Shown piece after piece: positions 36,954-46,841 of a stretch of 64,000 bases of DNA (position 1 is its first letter; every line of letters starts with the position of its first letter). Made by a program: the position numbers and the translations under genes. The notes under the pieces are model-generated. The model ran no database searches. It saw nothing but the letters and a program-made list of their open reading frames with translations, and was not told the origin of the DNA. The stretch lies in the NCBI RefSeq assembly GCF_032716425.1, contig NZ_CP090419.1:2854001-2918000 (forward strand), in the 5' to 3' direction. Source of the DNA: Pseudoalteromonas sp. N1230-9. Its GTDB lineage: Bacteria; Pseudomonadota; Gammaproteobacteria; Enterobacterales; Alteromonadaceae.

Positions 36954-37337
36954 TTTTATCCCCTTATACATTACCAATGTAATGAGTGGTATTAGTTGTC
37001 ATAAACTAAGTTAGCAAGGGTTCAGCAATATGGAATTGATACCATAGTCGTAACAACTTGTTTACGTTTACGTAAACTGCAAAATCGCATTTGTAAACAA
37101 TCAGTAAAAAGCAATATTTAACAAAGAGTTAACCTGTAATTATAAATCTGCAAAATACTGAAAATAGCAAAAACGAATGATCTGCGACATTAGTCTAATA
37201 AAAATACAAAAAAACACTAAAGACAATATTTTTCAATAAGTTAAATATAAAACTTTGTATATAGAAAAAATCAACACATCGAAATTATTCATAATTCTGA
37301 TAAGGTAGAGTTATTACAATAATTACTGAATTTAGAC
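36954..37337. promoter_or_regulatory. Divergent promoter region DUF4212-actP / crbS with palindromes
   Basis: No gene. AT-rich gap of 384 bp. GTTTACGTAAAC (37066-37077) is a perfect 12-bp dyad preceded by another GTTTAC. ATTAGTCTAATA (37189-37200) contains the dyad TTAG-T-CTAA and is shared with the acs/dcaP gap; it is a candidate CrbR operator. Confidence 0.5.
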
Positions 37338-40300
37338 ATGACAGCTGCGCTTATTTTTGTTGCACTCGCCTACATTGGCGTGTTGTTCTGGCTAGCTAAC
37401 TGGGGGGATAAAACCACTCCATTAGCAAAACGTATTAGCCACCACCCATTTGTATACTCATTCTCTTTAGGGATTTACTGTACATCTTGGACTTACTACG
37501 GCTCAGTGGGCACAGCTGCTACCAGTAGTTGGAACTACCTCCCTATTTTAATCGGTCCTGCGCTGCTGTTTTTCTTCGGTCAGGGCTTTTTACGTAAACT
37601 CGTCTTAGTAAGTAAAAAACAAAATATCACCACTATTGCCGACTTTATTTCAGCCCGCTATGGCAAACGTCAAACTACTGCAATTATGGTTACTATCATA
37701 GCCTTACTTGCGACTATTCCTTACATCGCTTTACAACTCAAAGCACTTAGTAGCAGCTTTTTATTATTACAAAATGACAGCCGTATTTCGGGTTCTATGC
37801 TGGCACTGTCGGCGACCTTGATCATGGCAATGTTTGCTATCTTTTTTGGCACACGAAAAGTGGATGTAACCGAATATCGCTCAGGGCTGATGCTCGCAGT
37901 TGCATTTGAATCTATGGTGAAATTACTGGCTTTAGTTGCCGTTGCGGGGCTTGCTTTATACACATTATTTAATTTAAGTACGGTGCAAGCCGAGCAATTA
38001 ACAGGCTCTATCTGGCAGCATTGGCATAACTTTGATTTTCTGAGCTTCAATTTTATTGGCCAGTCTTTAATGGCCGCAGCCGCTATAATCTGTTTGCCAA
38101 GGCAATTTCATGTAACCGTCGTTGATAACCAAGACAAACGTCACCTTTATACCGCTCGTTGGGCGTTTCCACTTTACTTACTCTTAACGGCGGCAATGAT
38201 TTTTCCGATTGCGACAGCGGCTATTCATCCAGGCATTGGTAGTGGCTTTTCACCCGATAGCTTTGTATTAGCACTGCCTTTAATACATGAAAATGCGTTT
38301 TTAACCACCTTTGTGTTTATTGGCGGTTTATCTGCTGCAACAGCGATGATAGTGGTCGCTACACTGACCTTAAGTACCATGATCTCAAACGATGTGGTTT
38401 TACCTTTAATGTTGCGCCGTAAGTTTAAACGTAACCTCATAACAAGTAGTTATAAATCACAGATTTTACTTGTGAGACGCTTCACTATTGCTGGCATTTT
38501 GATCTTATCTTATTTCTACCAGCAATGGTTTGGCCATGGTAAAGCGCTGGCAAGTATGGGGTTGGTTGCCTTTTCACTGGTTTCACAATTACTGCCTGCT
38601 ATCGTCGGCGGTCTATACTGGCGTAAAGGTCATGCTTATGGTGTTTATGCTGGTTTACTTGCAGGTGTTATTTGCTGGATTCTATTTTTAATGCTGCCTA
38701 TTTTAGATGCGGGTAACAGCCTAGATGCCGAGTTACAGCAAACACTTATAACCCGAGGTACGCTAATCGCATTATTTGCAAATATCGGCTGCTACATTAG
38801 CTTTTCACTGGGTGCCGATGAGCGCTTAATAGATAAGATTCAAGCCGCTGCATTTGTAAACCCGAAAGAGCAAGCGGTATTTGCAAGACGCTTAAATAAG
38901 AACGTTAAAGCCACGGTGTACGACTTTAAAGTACTATTACAAACCTTCTTAGGTATTCAGCGCAGTCAACAGGTACTTGCGCACTTTGCATTAAGCAATA
39001 AACTTGATGACAATAATGCTCACCCAGAGCCAGAGTTTATTGCCTATTGTGAGCGCGCTTTAACAGGCGTACTAGGCGCATCGTCTGCACAAGCACTTAT
39101 TCATACTGTCGCCTCAGGGAAGCGCATGGCGTTTGAAGAGGTCGTCAATTTCTTTGACGAAACAACGCAAGCACTGCAATTTAATCAAAACCTGTTGTTC
39201 ACCTCGCTTGAAAATCTCAGTCATGGCATTTCAGTTGTTGATAAAGAACTCAACTTGGTTGCTTGGAATAAGCGCTACGCAGAAATGTTTCACTACCCCG
39301 AAGGCTTTTTGGAAGTAGGCCAAGCGATTGAAGAGGTGATCCGTTATAACGCAGAACGCGGAGAGTGCGGCCCTGGCGAAATAGAACGGCATGTAGAAAA
39401 ACGTGTACAACACCTTAAAAATGGCAGCCCACACCACTTTATTCGTCATCGTCGTAATGGCCAAGTCTTTGAGATGATAGGTAACCCACTGCCTGATGGC
39501 GGGTTTGTGACCAGTTTTTCAGATATAACAGCGCATATTGAAACCCAAAACGCTCTTGAGGAAGTCAATATGGATCTTGAAAACCGTATCGAAGCACGAA
39601 CGCAAGAAATTCGAACGATTAACAAAGATCTGCAAGCGCAAATTGACAGTCGTGTGCAAACTGAGCAAGCACTCACTTTGGCTAAAAAAGAAGCTGAGCA
39701 AGCTAATGATAGTAAAACTCGCTTTTTGGCACTGGCCAGTCACGATATTTTACAACCGCTTAATGCTGCTAGACTTTATTTAGCAGCCATTGATGATAAA
39801 ACACTCTCGAGTAATAACTTAAATAATTTTGAAAAACTCGGTGCAAGTTTAGATTCAACCGTCCACCTAATGTCTGCATTACTTGAAATAGCTAAGTTAG
39901 AACAAGGTGCGATGACGCCAACTCCACGCCATTTTAGTATTGACGATATTCTTGCTCCGCTTAAAAATGAGTACGCAATTATGTCGAGCGAAAAAGGTTT
40001 GAAACTCACAGTACGCTCTACAGGGATCATTGTACATAGCGACATAACTTACCTACGCCGTATTATTCAAAATCTTGTTTCCAATGCCGTGAAATACACC
40101 GATAAAGGAAGAGTATTAATTGCGTGCCGTAAACGAAAACATCATCTTCGTATTGAAGTATGGGATACAGGCCCTGGCATATCACAGTTGGAACAAGCAA
40201 AAATTTTCAAGGACTTTTATCGTATTGAAGCAGGTGACAATAAAGGGGTCGGTCTTGGCTTAGGCGTGGTAAAAAGAATGGCAGACTTACTGTCTTTACG

Positions 40301-40778
40301 CTTAGATGTAAGCTCAAACCTAGGCAAAGGAAGCCGCTTTAGTATTGAAGTCCCTTATGGAGAGAAACAATTTATACAACAAAAACAAACACCGAAAAAA
40401 GGCATGGAAAACCGCTCTGCTATGAATATTGTCGCGGTAGATGATGACCCTGAAAACCTTAATGCAATGGCAAGCCTTCTACAAAAGTGGCAAGCTAATT
40501 ATCAGTTATTCGATAACGTAAACGCGATTATGGCATATGCTAAAGATCATCGTGCCCCAGATGTAATCCTGATGGATTATCAGCTTGGTCACGACTGTGA
40601 CGGCATTACGTTAATTAAAACATTACGTGAAATTTGGCAAAGCCCTGTTCCGGCAATCTTAATTACCGCTGTACGTGATGAAGCACTTAAACAACAAGCA
40701 AAAGCTGAGAACATCCACTATCTCAGCAAACCGGTAAAACCAGCGAAGTTAAAAGCACTGCTTAATCACAGTGCATAA
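37338..40778 (+). CDS. crbS: SSS-domain hybrid sensor histidine kinase CrbS
   Basis: 1146 aa. N-terminal sodium:solute-symporter domain with about 12-13 TM segments (1-485; GIYCTSWTYYGSVG, ITTIADFISARYGKR, GLYWRKGHAYGVYAGLLAG). A PAS domain (about 620-740) and coiled coil follow. HisKA has ASHDILQPLNAARLY (His802), then HATPase (IQNLVSNAVKYT, DTGPGI, GLGLGVV) and a receiver domain with Asp1080 (LMDYQLGHD). This is the CrbS/CbrA architecture; in Vibrio CrbS with CrbR turns on acs for acetate uptake. Context here (actP, acs, crbR) supports CrbS rather than CbrA. Confidence 0.88.
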   Translation: MTAALIFVALAYIGVLFWLANWGDKTTPLAKRISHHPFVYSFSLGIYCTSWTYYGSVGTAATSSWNYLPILIGPALLFFFGQGFLRKLVLVSKKQNITTIADFISARYGKRQTTAIMVTIIALLATIPYIALQLKALSSSFLLLQNDSRISGSMLALSATLIMAMFAIFFGTRKVDVTEYRSGLMLAVAFESMVKLLALVAVAGLALYTLFNLSTVQAEQLTGSIWQHWHNFDFLSFNFIGQSLMAAAAIICLPRQFHVTVVDNQDKRHLYTARWAFPLYLLLTAAMIFPIATAAIHPGIGSGFSPDSFVLALPLIHENAFLTTFVFIGGLSAATAMIVVATLTLSTMISNDVVLPLMLRRKFKRNLITSSYKSQILLVRRFTIAGILILSYFYQQWFGHGKALASMGLVAFSLVSQLLPAIVGGLYWRKGHAYGVYAGLLAGVICWILFLMLPILDAGNSLDAELQQTLITRGTLIALFANIGCYISFSLGADERLIDKIQAAAFVNPKEQAVFARRLNKNVKATVYDFKVLLQTFLGIQRSQQVLAHFALSNKLDDNNAHPEPEFIAYCERALTGVLGASSAQALIHTVASGKRMAFEEVVNFFDETTQALQFNQNLLFTSLENLSHGISVVDKELNLVAWNKRYAEMFHYPEGFLEVGQAIEEVIRYNAERGECGPGEIERHVEKRVQHLKNGSPHHFIRHRRNGQVFEMIGNPLPDGGFVTSFSDITAHIETQNALEEVNMDLENRIEARTQEIRTINKDLQAQIDSRVQTEQALTLAKKEAEQANDSKTRFLALASHDILQPLNAARLYLAAIDDKTLSSNNLNNFEKLGASLDSTVHLMSALLEIAKLEQGAMTPTPRHFSIDDILAPLKNEYAIMSSEKGLKLTVRSTGIIVHSDITYLRRIIQNLVSNAVKYTDKGRVLIACRKRKHHLRIEVWDTGPGISQLEQAKIFKDFYRIEAGDNKGVGLGLGVVKRMADLLSLRLDVSSNLGKGSRFSIEVPYGEKQFIQQKQTPKKGMENRSAMNIVAVDDDPENLNAMASLLQKWQANYQLFDNVNAIMAYAKDHRAPDVILMDYQLGHDCDGITLIKTLREIWQSPVPAILITAVRDEALKQQAKAENIHYLSKPVKPAKLKALLNHSA

Positions 40779-40790
40779 CCTACTCTCTAT

Positions 40791-43406
40791 TTAAGGCAAA
40801 GCGTGTGGCTTTGCCTTAAATTTTTGAAACAGCCAACTTAGTGCAACCAATGAAATACCTAAGCCAATAAATGACACCGCTCTTAGCAGCCCCGTTAGAT
40901 TTGCCATGTCAATCAAGAATACCTTCAACACCACTAAAGCCAGTAAACCTAGCCCAAGCTTTTGCAGATCAACTATAGAGCGCAAGTGCCCCGCAATCAC
41001 CACTAATGCACCTATCAATAACCATATTAACGAATATGTGTATAGTTCGGCGTCTGAGGTCGACTGCGCTAAATTAATAAGCTCACCTTGCCAGCTGTGA
41101 CGTATTTCAGCATTAATATAAAGTGCAAGAAAAGCACCTGCGAGGCAAATTAATGGCTTAACCAATTTAGTATTAATAGGCTTTATTAACTTTGCAACCC
41201 ATAAGGTTATTAATGCAGGCACAAACCAGAGCAGTAATAACCAGTTAATAATTGGCCACTGACCTATGTCTATAGGCTCAAAGAAAGGATTCAACGCAGT
41301 GAGTAGTTTTAATGCGAATAAACCAGCTAGTGTTAAAAGTACAATCGCACTAGCCTGATAAAGCCTTACCAAATGTTGAGTAAACCTCGAACGCAATAAA
41401 TACACACAGCCTAACACGCCCCAGTTACAGGCAAGTAGAATGTGTTCATACACCGATAAATTATCAAAATCAGGATAACGTCCCACTAATTGATAACTTG
41501 TTTCAGTCGTTATAAACAAAGCGATACAATGTAAAGTTGCGCCTTCTAACCATACTCGAAGAGGCTGTTGATGCCAAAACCTTGCGGCCCAGTAAAACAA
41601 ACATGCACTGACAGGGTAAACAATGAGACTCCAGTGAACACCAAACAGGTTTGTGTCATTATAATCCACTAACCAAGGGGCTACGCTCAAGCGCGCGAGT
41701 AAACCTGCAACTAATGCTTTTAATGGCCAACTTGGCATTGTGATGCTGTGCTTGTTCACATAAAAACTAATCAATAACACTTGCACCGTTAATGCGAGAG
41801 TTAAACTACTTCCTTCAAGTAGCATAGTTAGCGCTAAACTAATATTAGCATTAGCACCAAGCCAGTAGCAGAATACCTGTAAAGGATGGTTATTATTTAC
41901 TGAGAGTTTAAATAACAGCGCACTGACCGCTAACAACACAACACACCATAACGGATAAGCGCTCATTAAAGCATGGTCAGGGGTAATTAAATATAAACTT
42001 GCTACAATTACAAAGGTTGATAGTGAAGCTATTAATGTAAACCCTAAACGTTTTGGATACTTGCTTGAAAAGTACCACCCATAACTTAAAAACAACGCAC
42101 TGAAAAACAGCCCTGCTCCGTAGTTTTGCCTAAAGACAAAAAGCTGCTCTGAAAAATCAACGGTGTTATTTTGTGCAATCAATAGCATTACAACACATGC
42201 CAAAGCGAGTAGTAGCCAGTTATCCCATACACTATTTTTTAAAATCAAAAATAGTAATAAAACAACAAATAACAAAGTGCTAAGCTGCCAGACAAGCAAT
42301 GCATTGGTAGTGCTCATTAATAAAAGCACAGGGGACATAATTGCCAGCAGTAAGGGAGTATCTGGCAGTTGCCTTAGCATTTTTGTAAAGCGATAAGGGC
42401 GGTGCTCTACCTGCCTTAGCTTTAACCCTAAACGCGGTATCGCAATCAATAGTAGAATACTCAAAGCTGCATACAGATTAATAAACCATAAAAATTGGCT
42501 TGATGCAGTGACAGCCGCTAACCAAAACCAACCTAAGTGGCCAGCCCATAGCAAATACCATAACCAATGGCGTTTCACATAATGAGCCACTAAAGAGGCT
42601 GATACAGTAACAAAACCAACATAGGTCAGTAAGGCAATAAAGTCGTTACTTCCTGTACTTACCCAGACCGGTACACTATAGGCGCCAATTATGCCAATAA
42701 CCGCGAGCAGTGGGCCAAACCTTAATGCCATCCAACTGGCAGCCAGAGATACAAAGGTCAAAATACCAAAAGCAGGTAAAGGCTGTAATAATCCGTAATG
42801 TGAATAAGCAAGTAAAGTTAAAGCAAAACAGCTTATAAAGCCGCCACTAGCAAGTGCCGCAGGTATATAGTTACTAAACCCTTCAAAAACAATCCCTTTT
42901 CGATGCAACACCTCGGCGACTGTAATTAAACTTACACCAAACACAGCCCCTAAAATAACCCGCATAGACTCTGATAATAAACCTGCTTCAAGTGAATAAC
43001 GAGCAAGGAAAATCCCACCAAACGCCAGCGCTATAGCTCCTACCCAAGTTAACCAATTGGCTTTAAATTGAGCAATAATTGGCGAAAGATAATCTGGCTT
43101 GGGCTGTTTTGAAACGCTGAGTTTAACATTATGAGAATCAACTTTAGGCTGTTCAAGAGTGGTTGAATCGGGCTCTGTGTTAGTGGGTGAAGGCTGTGCA
43201 TGCTCTCTTAATTGCGATTCAACATGAGCTGATACTTTAGCTTCATCAGCAAGATGCGGCTGATACGACTTTGACGTGATCGTCTTCCTTAACGCTATCA
43301 CTTCTTTTCTTAAATTTGAAAGCTGAAACAGGGCAACAATACCCGCCACTGATCCAAACAGAATTACTGCAACCAGTAACACTATTAACGCAATACCTTC
43401 ATCCAT
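40791..43406 (-). CDS. DUF2339 multi-spanning membrane protein
   Basis: 871 aa. N-terminal TM (about 5-27), a charged soluble stretch (about 30-115), then more than 20 hydrophobic segments to the C-terminus. NWLTWVGAIALAFGGIFLARYSLE is typical of the DUF2339 start and LLALVVLKVFLIDMANL of its end. Function unknown; sometimes linked to envelope polymers. Convergent with crbS, 12 bp apart. Confidence 0.82.
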   Translation of the reverse strand: MDEGIALIVLLVAVILFGSVAGIVALFQLSNLRKEVIALRKTITSKSYQPHLADEAKVSAHVESQLREHAQPSPTNTEPDSTTLEQPKVDSHNVKLSVSKQPKPDYLSPIIAQFKANWLTWVGAIALAFGGIFLARYSLEAGLLSESMRVILGAVFGVSLITVAEVLHRKGIVFEGFSNYIPAALASGGFISCFALTLLAYSHYGLLQPLPAFGILTFVSLAASWMALRFGPLLAVIGIIGAYSVPVWVSTGSNDFIALLTYVGFVTVSASLVAHYVKRHWLWYLLWAGHLGWFWLAAVTASSQFLWFINLYAALSILLLIAIPRLGLKLRQVEHRPYRFTKMLRQLPDTPLLLAIMSPVLLLMSTTNALLVWQLSTLLFVVLLLFLILKNSVWDNWLLLALACVVMLLIAQNNTVDFSEQLFVFRQNYGAGLFFSALFLSYGWYFSSKYPKRLGFTLIASLSTFVIVASLYLITPDHALMSAYPLWCVVLLAVSALLFKLSVNNNHPLQVFCYWLGANANISLALTMLLEGSSLTLALTVQVLLISFYVNKHSITMPSWPLKALVAGLLARLSVAPWLVDYNDTNLFGVHWSLIVYPVSACLFYWAARFWHQQPLRVWLEGATLHCIALFITTETSYQLVGRYPDFDNLSVYEHILLACNWGVLGCVYLLRSRFTQHLVRLYQASAIVLLTLAGLFALKLLTALNPFFEPIDIGQWPIINWLLLLWFVPALITLWVAKLIKPINTKLVKPLICLAGAFLALYINAEIRHSWQGELINLAQSTSDAELYTYSLIWLLIGALVVIAGHLRSIVDLQKLGLGLLALVVLKVFLIDMANLTGLLRAVSFIGLGISLVALSWLFQKFKAKPHALP

Positions 43407-43500
43407 ACATCATCCTTGTTTCCATAAAGCAAACGCTCTAATTATTTATACAATAAACATTTGCCGTGAGTAAAGCAACGAAGGTACTGCGTCAAACCTG

Positions 43501-44862
43501 TTAAGATTGTTCGGTGACAGTTCGCTCTAATGTCATTTTAAAGCCTGAATCTGCGGCATCATCATGCTCTATAATCAAAATGTAATTGCCTTCTTTGGTA
43601 AAATCCATATCACTTTGTTGGAGTAAAACAATTTGTTGCCCATTATCTTCAAATACAACATAGGTGGTGTAAATCTCATTATCTACGACTTGTTCTTCTT
43701 GATCATATTGATCGATACCATCAATAACATTACTCGTGTCTTCAACTGTTTCCCCATTGAGCGTGAAATACACGTCAACCTCATCGATATTCTGCCCTGC
43801 GTAACTGTCAATCAAATTCACGACTGTCACAGCATGGCTGTAACTACTTGGAGTTAAGTTCTCTTCAAGTGTCATCATACGCGGGCCGTACTCTTTATCT
43901 TTATAAAATACGCCCACAGCACTTTGCTCGCGTTCCAGAGTCAGTAAAAAGTTATCAACGATTTTATCTCCGGCCTCATCTAGCATAGCGATACTGTAGC
44001 TATTAGGTGACATATTGATGTAGTTTGAATACTGATCACTTGCAACAACCTCTGTGTTGTTGGTTGTTGTTCCGCGCGTTATCTTAAATTGTGTTTGTGG
44101 GTAGTCATCAATTGTATTTATAAAACGCAGCTGACCTTCGGCGTCTTGGTGATTAAGCTGAGTAACAGAGTTACTTGCTGTTACAACATCAAGGGTTATA
44201 CCATCCTCTTCAGTCGCATAACTTGGGCGTATCATCGCAACATAGCTGGCTTCATCATTAAAATACACAGTAGGCGAGGCAAAAATGACATCTGTACTGC
44301 CACTCAAGGTAACATAAAGTGTGTAGTAGCCCTCCTCTAAAGTCGAAAGTTCCGGTACTGTAAGATATGGCGAGGTACTAATGAGCTCTGCTGTATCGAA
44401 TAGACCATCGTCCGTTGCAATATAAACATCGTATAAATTATCTTCACCCACAATATTGAAAAAGCCGAGATTAAAGTCGTCTTCATCGGCAGATGTTGGA
44501 ATACTCAGTTCAGTAAAAGTTGGCTCTGCAAAATCACCATTCATAACAACTAACTGAGTATAGTCATTTTTAATATTAATCGTGTCTTCATTAATTGTGA
44601 TGTAACTATCATTCGCATCAATATATTCAAAGCTCAACTCATATTCACCAGAGCTGTAATTATGACGGGTTGATACATCTCCAAAATTAGTCCCCGATCG
44701 CTCGGTATCATCTACAAATAAGCGAGTATAAGGGCTGTTATATGAGCCATTATAAAGTTGTACATAACCACTATCACTGCCACTACTATCGTCACTTGAG
44801 CATGCAGTAAGTACACAGATGAGACTAGAGGCCATTATTGTTTTAAGCAAAGTGCTTTTCAT
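43501..44862 (-). CDS. DUF4397-type lipoprotein
   Basis: 453 aa. Lipobox VLTAC, lipidated Cys21, followed by an acidic Ser/Asp/Gly linker. The repeated beta-rich units, each with VQLYNGSYNSPYTRLFVDD-like or FFNIVGEDNLYDVYIATDD-like starts, resemble DUF4397 (surface carbohydrate-binding-like domains). Very acidic, with many Thr/Tyr. Presumably on the outer membrane or periplasmic face. No neighbour gives a function. Confidence 0.7.
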   Translation of the reverse strand: MKSTLLKTIMASSLICVLTACSSDDSSGSDSGYVQLYNGSYNSPYTRLFVDDTERSGTNFGDVSTRHNYSSGEYELSFEYIDANDSYITINEDTINIKNDYTQLVVMNGDFAEPTFTELSIPTSADEDDFNLGFFNIVGEDNLYDVYIATDDGLFDTAELISTSPYLTVPELSTLEEGYYTLYVTLSGSTDVIFASPTVYFNDEASYVAMIRPSYATEEDGITLDVVTASNSVTQLNHQDAEGQLRFINTIDDYPQTQFKITRGTTTNNTEVVASDQYSNYINMSPNSYSIAMLDEAGDKIVDNFLLTLEREQSAVGVFYKDKEYGPRMMTLEENLTPSSYSHAVTVVNLIDSYAGQNIDEVDVYFTLNGETVEDTSNVIDGIDQYDQEEQVVDNEIYTTYVVFEDNGQQIVLLQQSDMDFTKEGNYILIIEHDDAADSGFKMTLERTVTEQS

Positions 44863-45210
44863 GAAGTTTTTCCTTATTATTTTAATGCTCCCTTTGGACT
44901 AGAAAAAATCAGGAAAATTTCATATTTTACAAACTATTACCTTGATTTACAGTTACTTACCAAACTGTTAAAAAACGTATAGAAAGATGTGCAAAGCTAC
45001 GTATTTAATAAAAATTATGGACAAAAAATCACACTTATAAAATAACTACTTCACTTTTCCACAAACAACCAATAATCATTACACTTTGTAATACAGCAAA
45101 GAGAGTTCGGCTTTTCTTAAATTAATTATTAGATAGTTAAAATTGCGCTATGCAGCACTTAAAAATTAGCAAATAATAAAGGCCACACAAACGGGATTAG
45201 AATGAGGACT
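44863..45210. other. Intergenic region, DUF4397 gene / purU
   Basis: Very AT-rich, no gene. ATTACA-CTT-TGTAAT (45078-45092) is an inverted repeat about 118 bp upstream of purU and might be an operator. Nothing else recognised. Confidence 0.4.
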
Positions 45211-46041
45211 ATGAACACGATTTTAACCACGCAATGCGATGATGATGTTGGCTTAATTGCCAAAATCACAGGCCTTTGTCATGAGCATAATTTAAACATC
45301 ACACGTAATAATGAGTTTGTTGATAAAGACGCCAAGCGCTTTTTTATGCGTACTGAGTTAAGTGGCACTGTATCAGATAACTTTTTACCTAGCCTTGCAA
45401 CCTTACTTCCAGATGGTGCTGAGCTTGCACTGCATAGCAGCGAGAAAACCAAAGTTGTACTGCTTGCCACTAAAGAAGCACATTGTTTGGGTGGTGTTTT
45501 ACTCAAACAATTTGAAAAAGCTTTGAATATTGAAGTATTGGCCGTTATCGCAAACTATCCAGACTTAGCCCCTTTGGCAGCCGGTTTTGATGTACCATTT
45601 CATGTTGTTTCTCATGAGGGGTTGAGCCGTGCAGAGCACGATCAGCAAGTGGGTGACCTAATTGCCAGCTACCAACCTGATATTATTGGCCTTGCTAAGT
45701 ATATGCGAATTTTAAGCCCTGAGTTTGTCGCTCGCTTTGAAGGGAAAATAATCAATATCCACCACTCATTTTTACCGGCATTTATCGGTGCAAAACCCTA
45801 TCATCAGGCTTTTGAGCGTGGCGTAAAAATCATTGGTGCAACAGCTCACTTTGTTAATAATGAACTCGATGAAGGGCCAATTATTTTGCAAGATATAACC
45901 CATGTTAGTCATGCTGATACCGCAGAAATGATGGCAAAAATGGGGAAAGATGTTGAAAAAACAGTTTTTTGCAAAGCCTTACAGTTAGCCTCTGAGCACA
46001 AACTGTTTATTAACGGTAATCGCACCGTGGTATTTGCTTAA
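45211..46041 (+). CDS. purU: Formyltetrahydrofolate deformylase
   Basis: 276 aa from the ATG at 45211 (GAGG 4 nt upstream); an ATG at 45202 would add three residues. N-terminal ACT domain (about 1-80; QCDDDVGLIAKITGLCHEHNLNI) and C-terminal formyltransferase domain with KEAHCLGGVL, HHSFLPAFIGAKPYHQAFERGVKIIGATAH and catalytic Asp in LDEGPII. It releases formate from 10-formyl-THF, feeding PurT and balancing one-carbon units. Confidence 0.94.
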   Translation: MNTILTTQCDDDVGLIAKITGLCHEHNLNITRNNEFVDKDAKRFFMRTELSGTVSDNFLPSLATLLPDGAELALHSSEKTKVVLLATKEAHCLGGVLLKQFEKALNIEVLAVIANYPDLAPLAAGFDVPFHVVSHEGLSRAEHDQQVGDLIASYQPDIIGLAKYMRILSPEFVARFEGKIINIHHSFLPAFIGAKPYHQAFERGVKIIGATAHFVNNELDEGPIILQDITHVSHADTAEMMAKMGKDVEKTVFCKALQLASEHKLFINGNRTVVFA

Positions 46042-46053
46042 GTTATTTTAATG

Positions 46054-46072
46054 AAGAGGCTAACCGCCTCTT
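46054..46072. terminator. Terminator between purU and crbR
   Basis: AAGAGGC-TAACC-GCCTCTT, a 7-bp perfect stem followed by a T-rich stretch, in the 50-bp gap between convergent genes. Confidence 0.75.
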
Positions 46073-46091
46073 TATTATTTTTATTATCTAA

Positions 46092-46745
46092 TTACGAGTT
46101 CGACTCAATAGGATCAAGTTGAAGTTTTGAGGCAATAAGGACCGCTTGAGTACGGTTATATACTCCAAGTTTTCTGAAAATAGCGGTGATATGTGCTTTT
46201 ACCGTGGCCTCAGAAATATGTAATTCATAAGCGATTTGTTTGTTTAATAAGCCTTCGTGTAAGTACTGCAACACTTTATATTGTTGTGGCGTTAACGATG
46301 CCACCTGAGCGGCTATTTCTTTGTCTTCGCCATCAACCGCGGCGACTTTATCTTTAAGCTCTGTGGGTAACCATACATCCCCTTCAAGAATATGGTTAAT
46401 AGCTATGGCAATATCATCTGATGACGATGATTTAGGTATAAACCCCATCGCACCATATCCCATCACTTTAGAAACAATATTAATGTCTTCACTACCTGAC
46501 ACCACAGCTATGGGTAAGCTTGGATAGTCTTCGCGAATACGAATAAGGCCGTATAAATCGCCATTACCTGGCATGTGAAGGTCTAGCAGTAGAATATCAA
46601 GATCTTCTTGTTCGCTAAGCACTTGCAATGTGGTATCAAAGTTTTCCGATTCAAACACTTCTAAATCAGCGAACTTAGCACTCAATGCCCCTTTCAGCGC
46701 TTCACGAAATAACGGATGATCGTCCGCTATTAAAAACTGACTCAT
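46092..46745 (-). CDS. crbR: LuxR/FixJ-type response regulator CrbR
   Basis: 217 aa. Receiver domain with acidic pair Asp8-Asp9, phospho-acceptor Asp55 (LLLDLHMPGNG) and Lys in FIPKSSS. C-terminal LuxR HTH (about 147-210; LTPQQYKVLQYLHEGLLNKQIAYELHISEATVKAHI). Sits downstream of acs on the same strand. In Vibrio the CrbS partner CrbR activates acs; identity is inferred from the acs and crbS context. Confidence 0.82.
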   Translation of the reverse strand: MSQFLIADDHPLFREALKGALSAKFADLEVFESENFDTTLQVLSEQEDLDILLLDLHMPGNGDLYGLIRIREDYPSLPIAVVSGSEDINIVSKVMGYGAMGFIPKSSSSDDIAIAINHILEGDVWLPTELKDKVAAVDGEDKEIAAQVASLTPQQYKVLQYLHEGLLNKQIAYELHISEATVKAHITAIFRKLGVYNRTQAVLIASKLQLDPIESNS

Positions 46746-46841
46746 GGTTCACTCCTAATAAATTCGGCTGACACCTATTTCTAAGTGACAGCCGATATAC
46801 TACGTTTAGAATCAACTTCTAATCAAGTTTTTAACGCATTT

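Noticed and set aside
37338-40778. CbrA rather than CrbS
   Set aside because: Same architecture, but no NtrC-type CbrB partner is nearby; a LuxR-type regulator and acs in the neighbourhood fit CrbS/CrbR.
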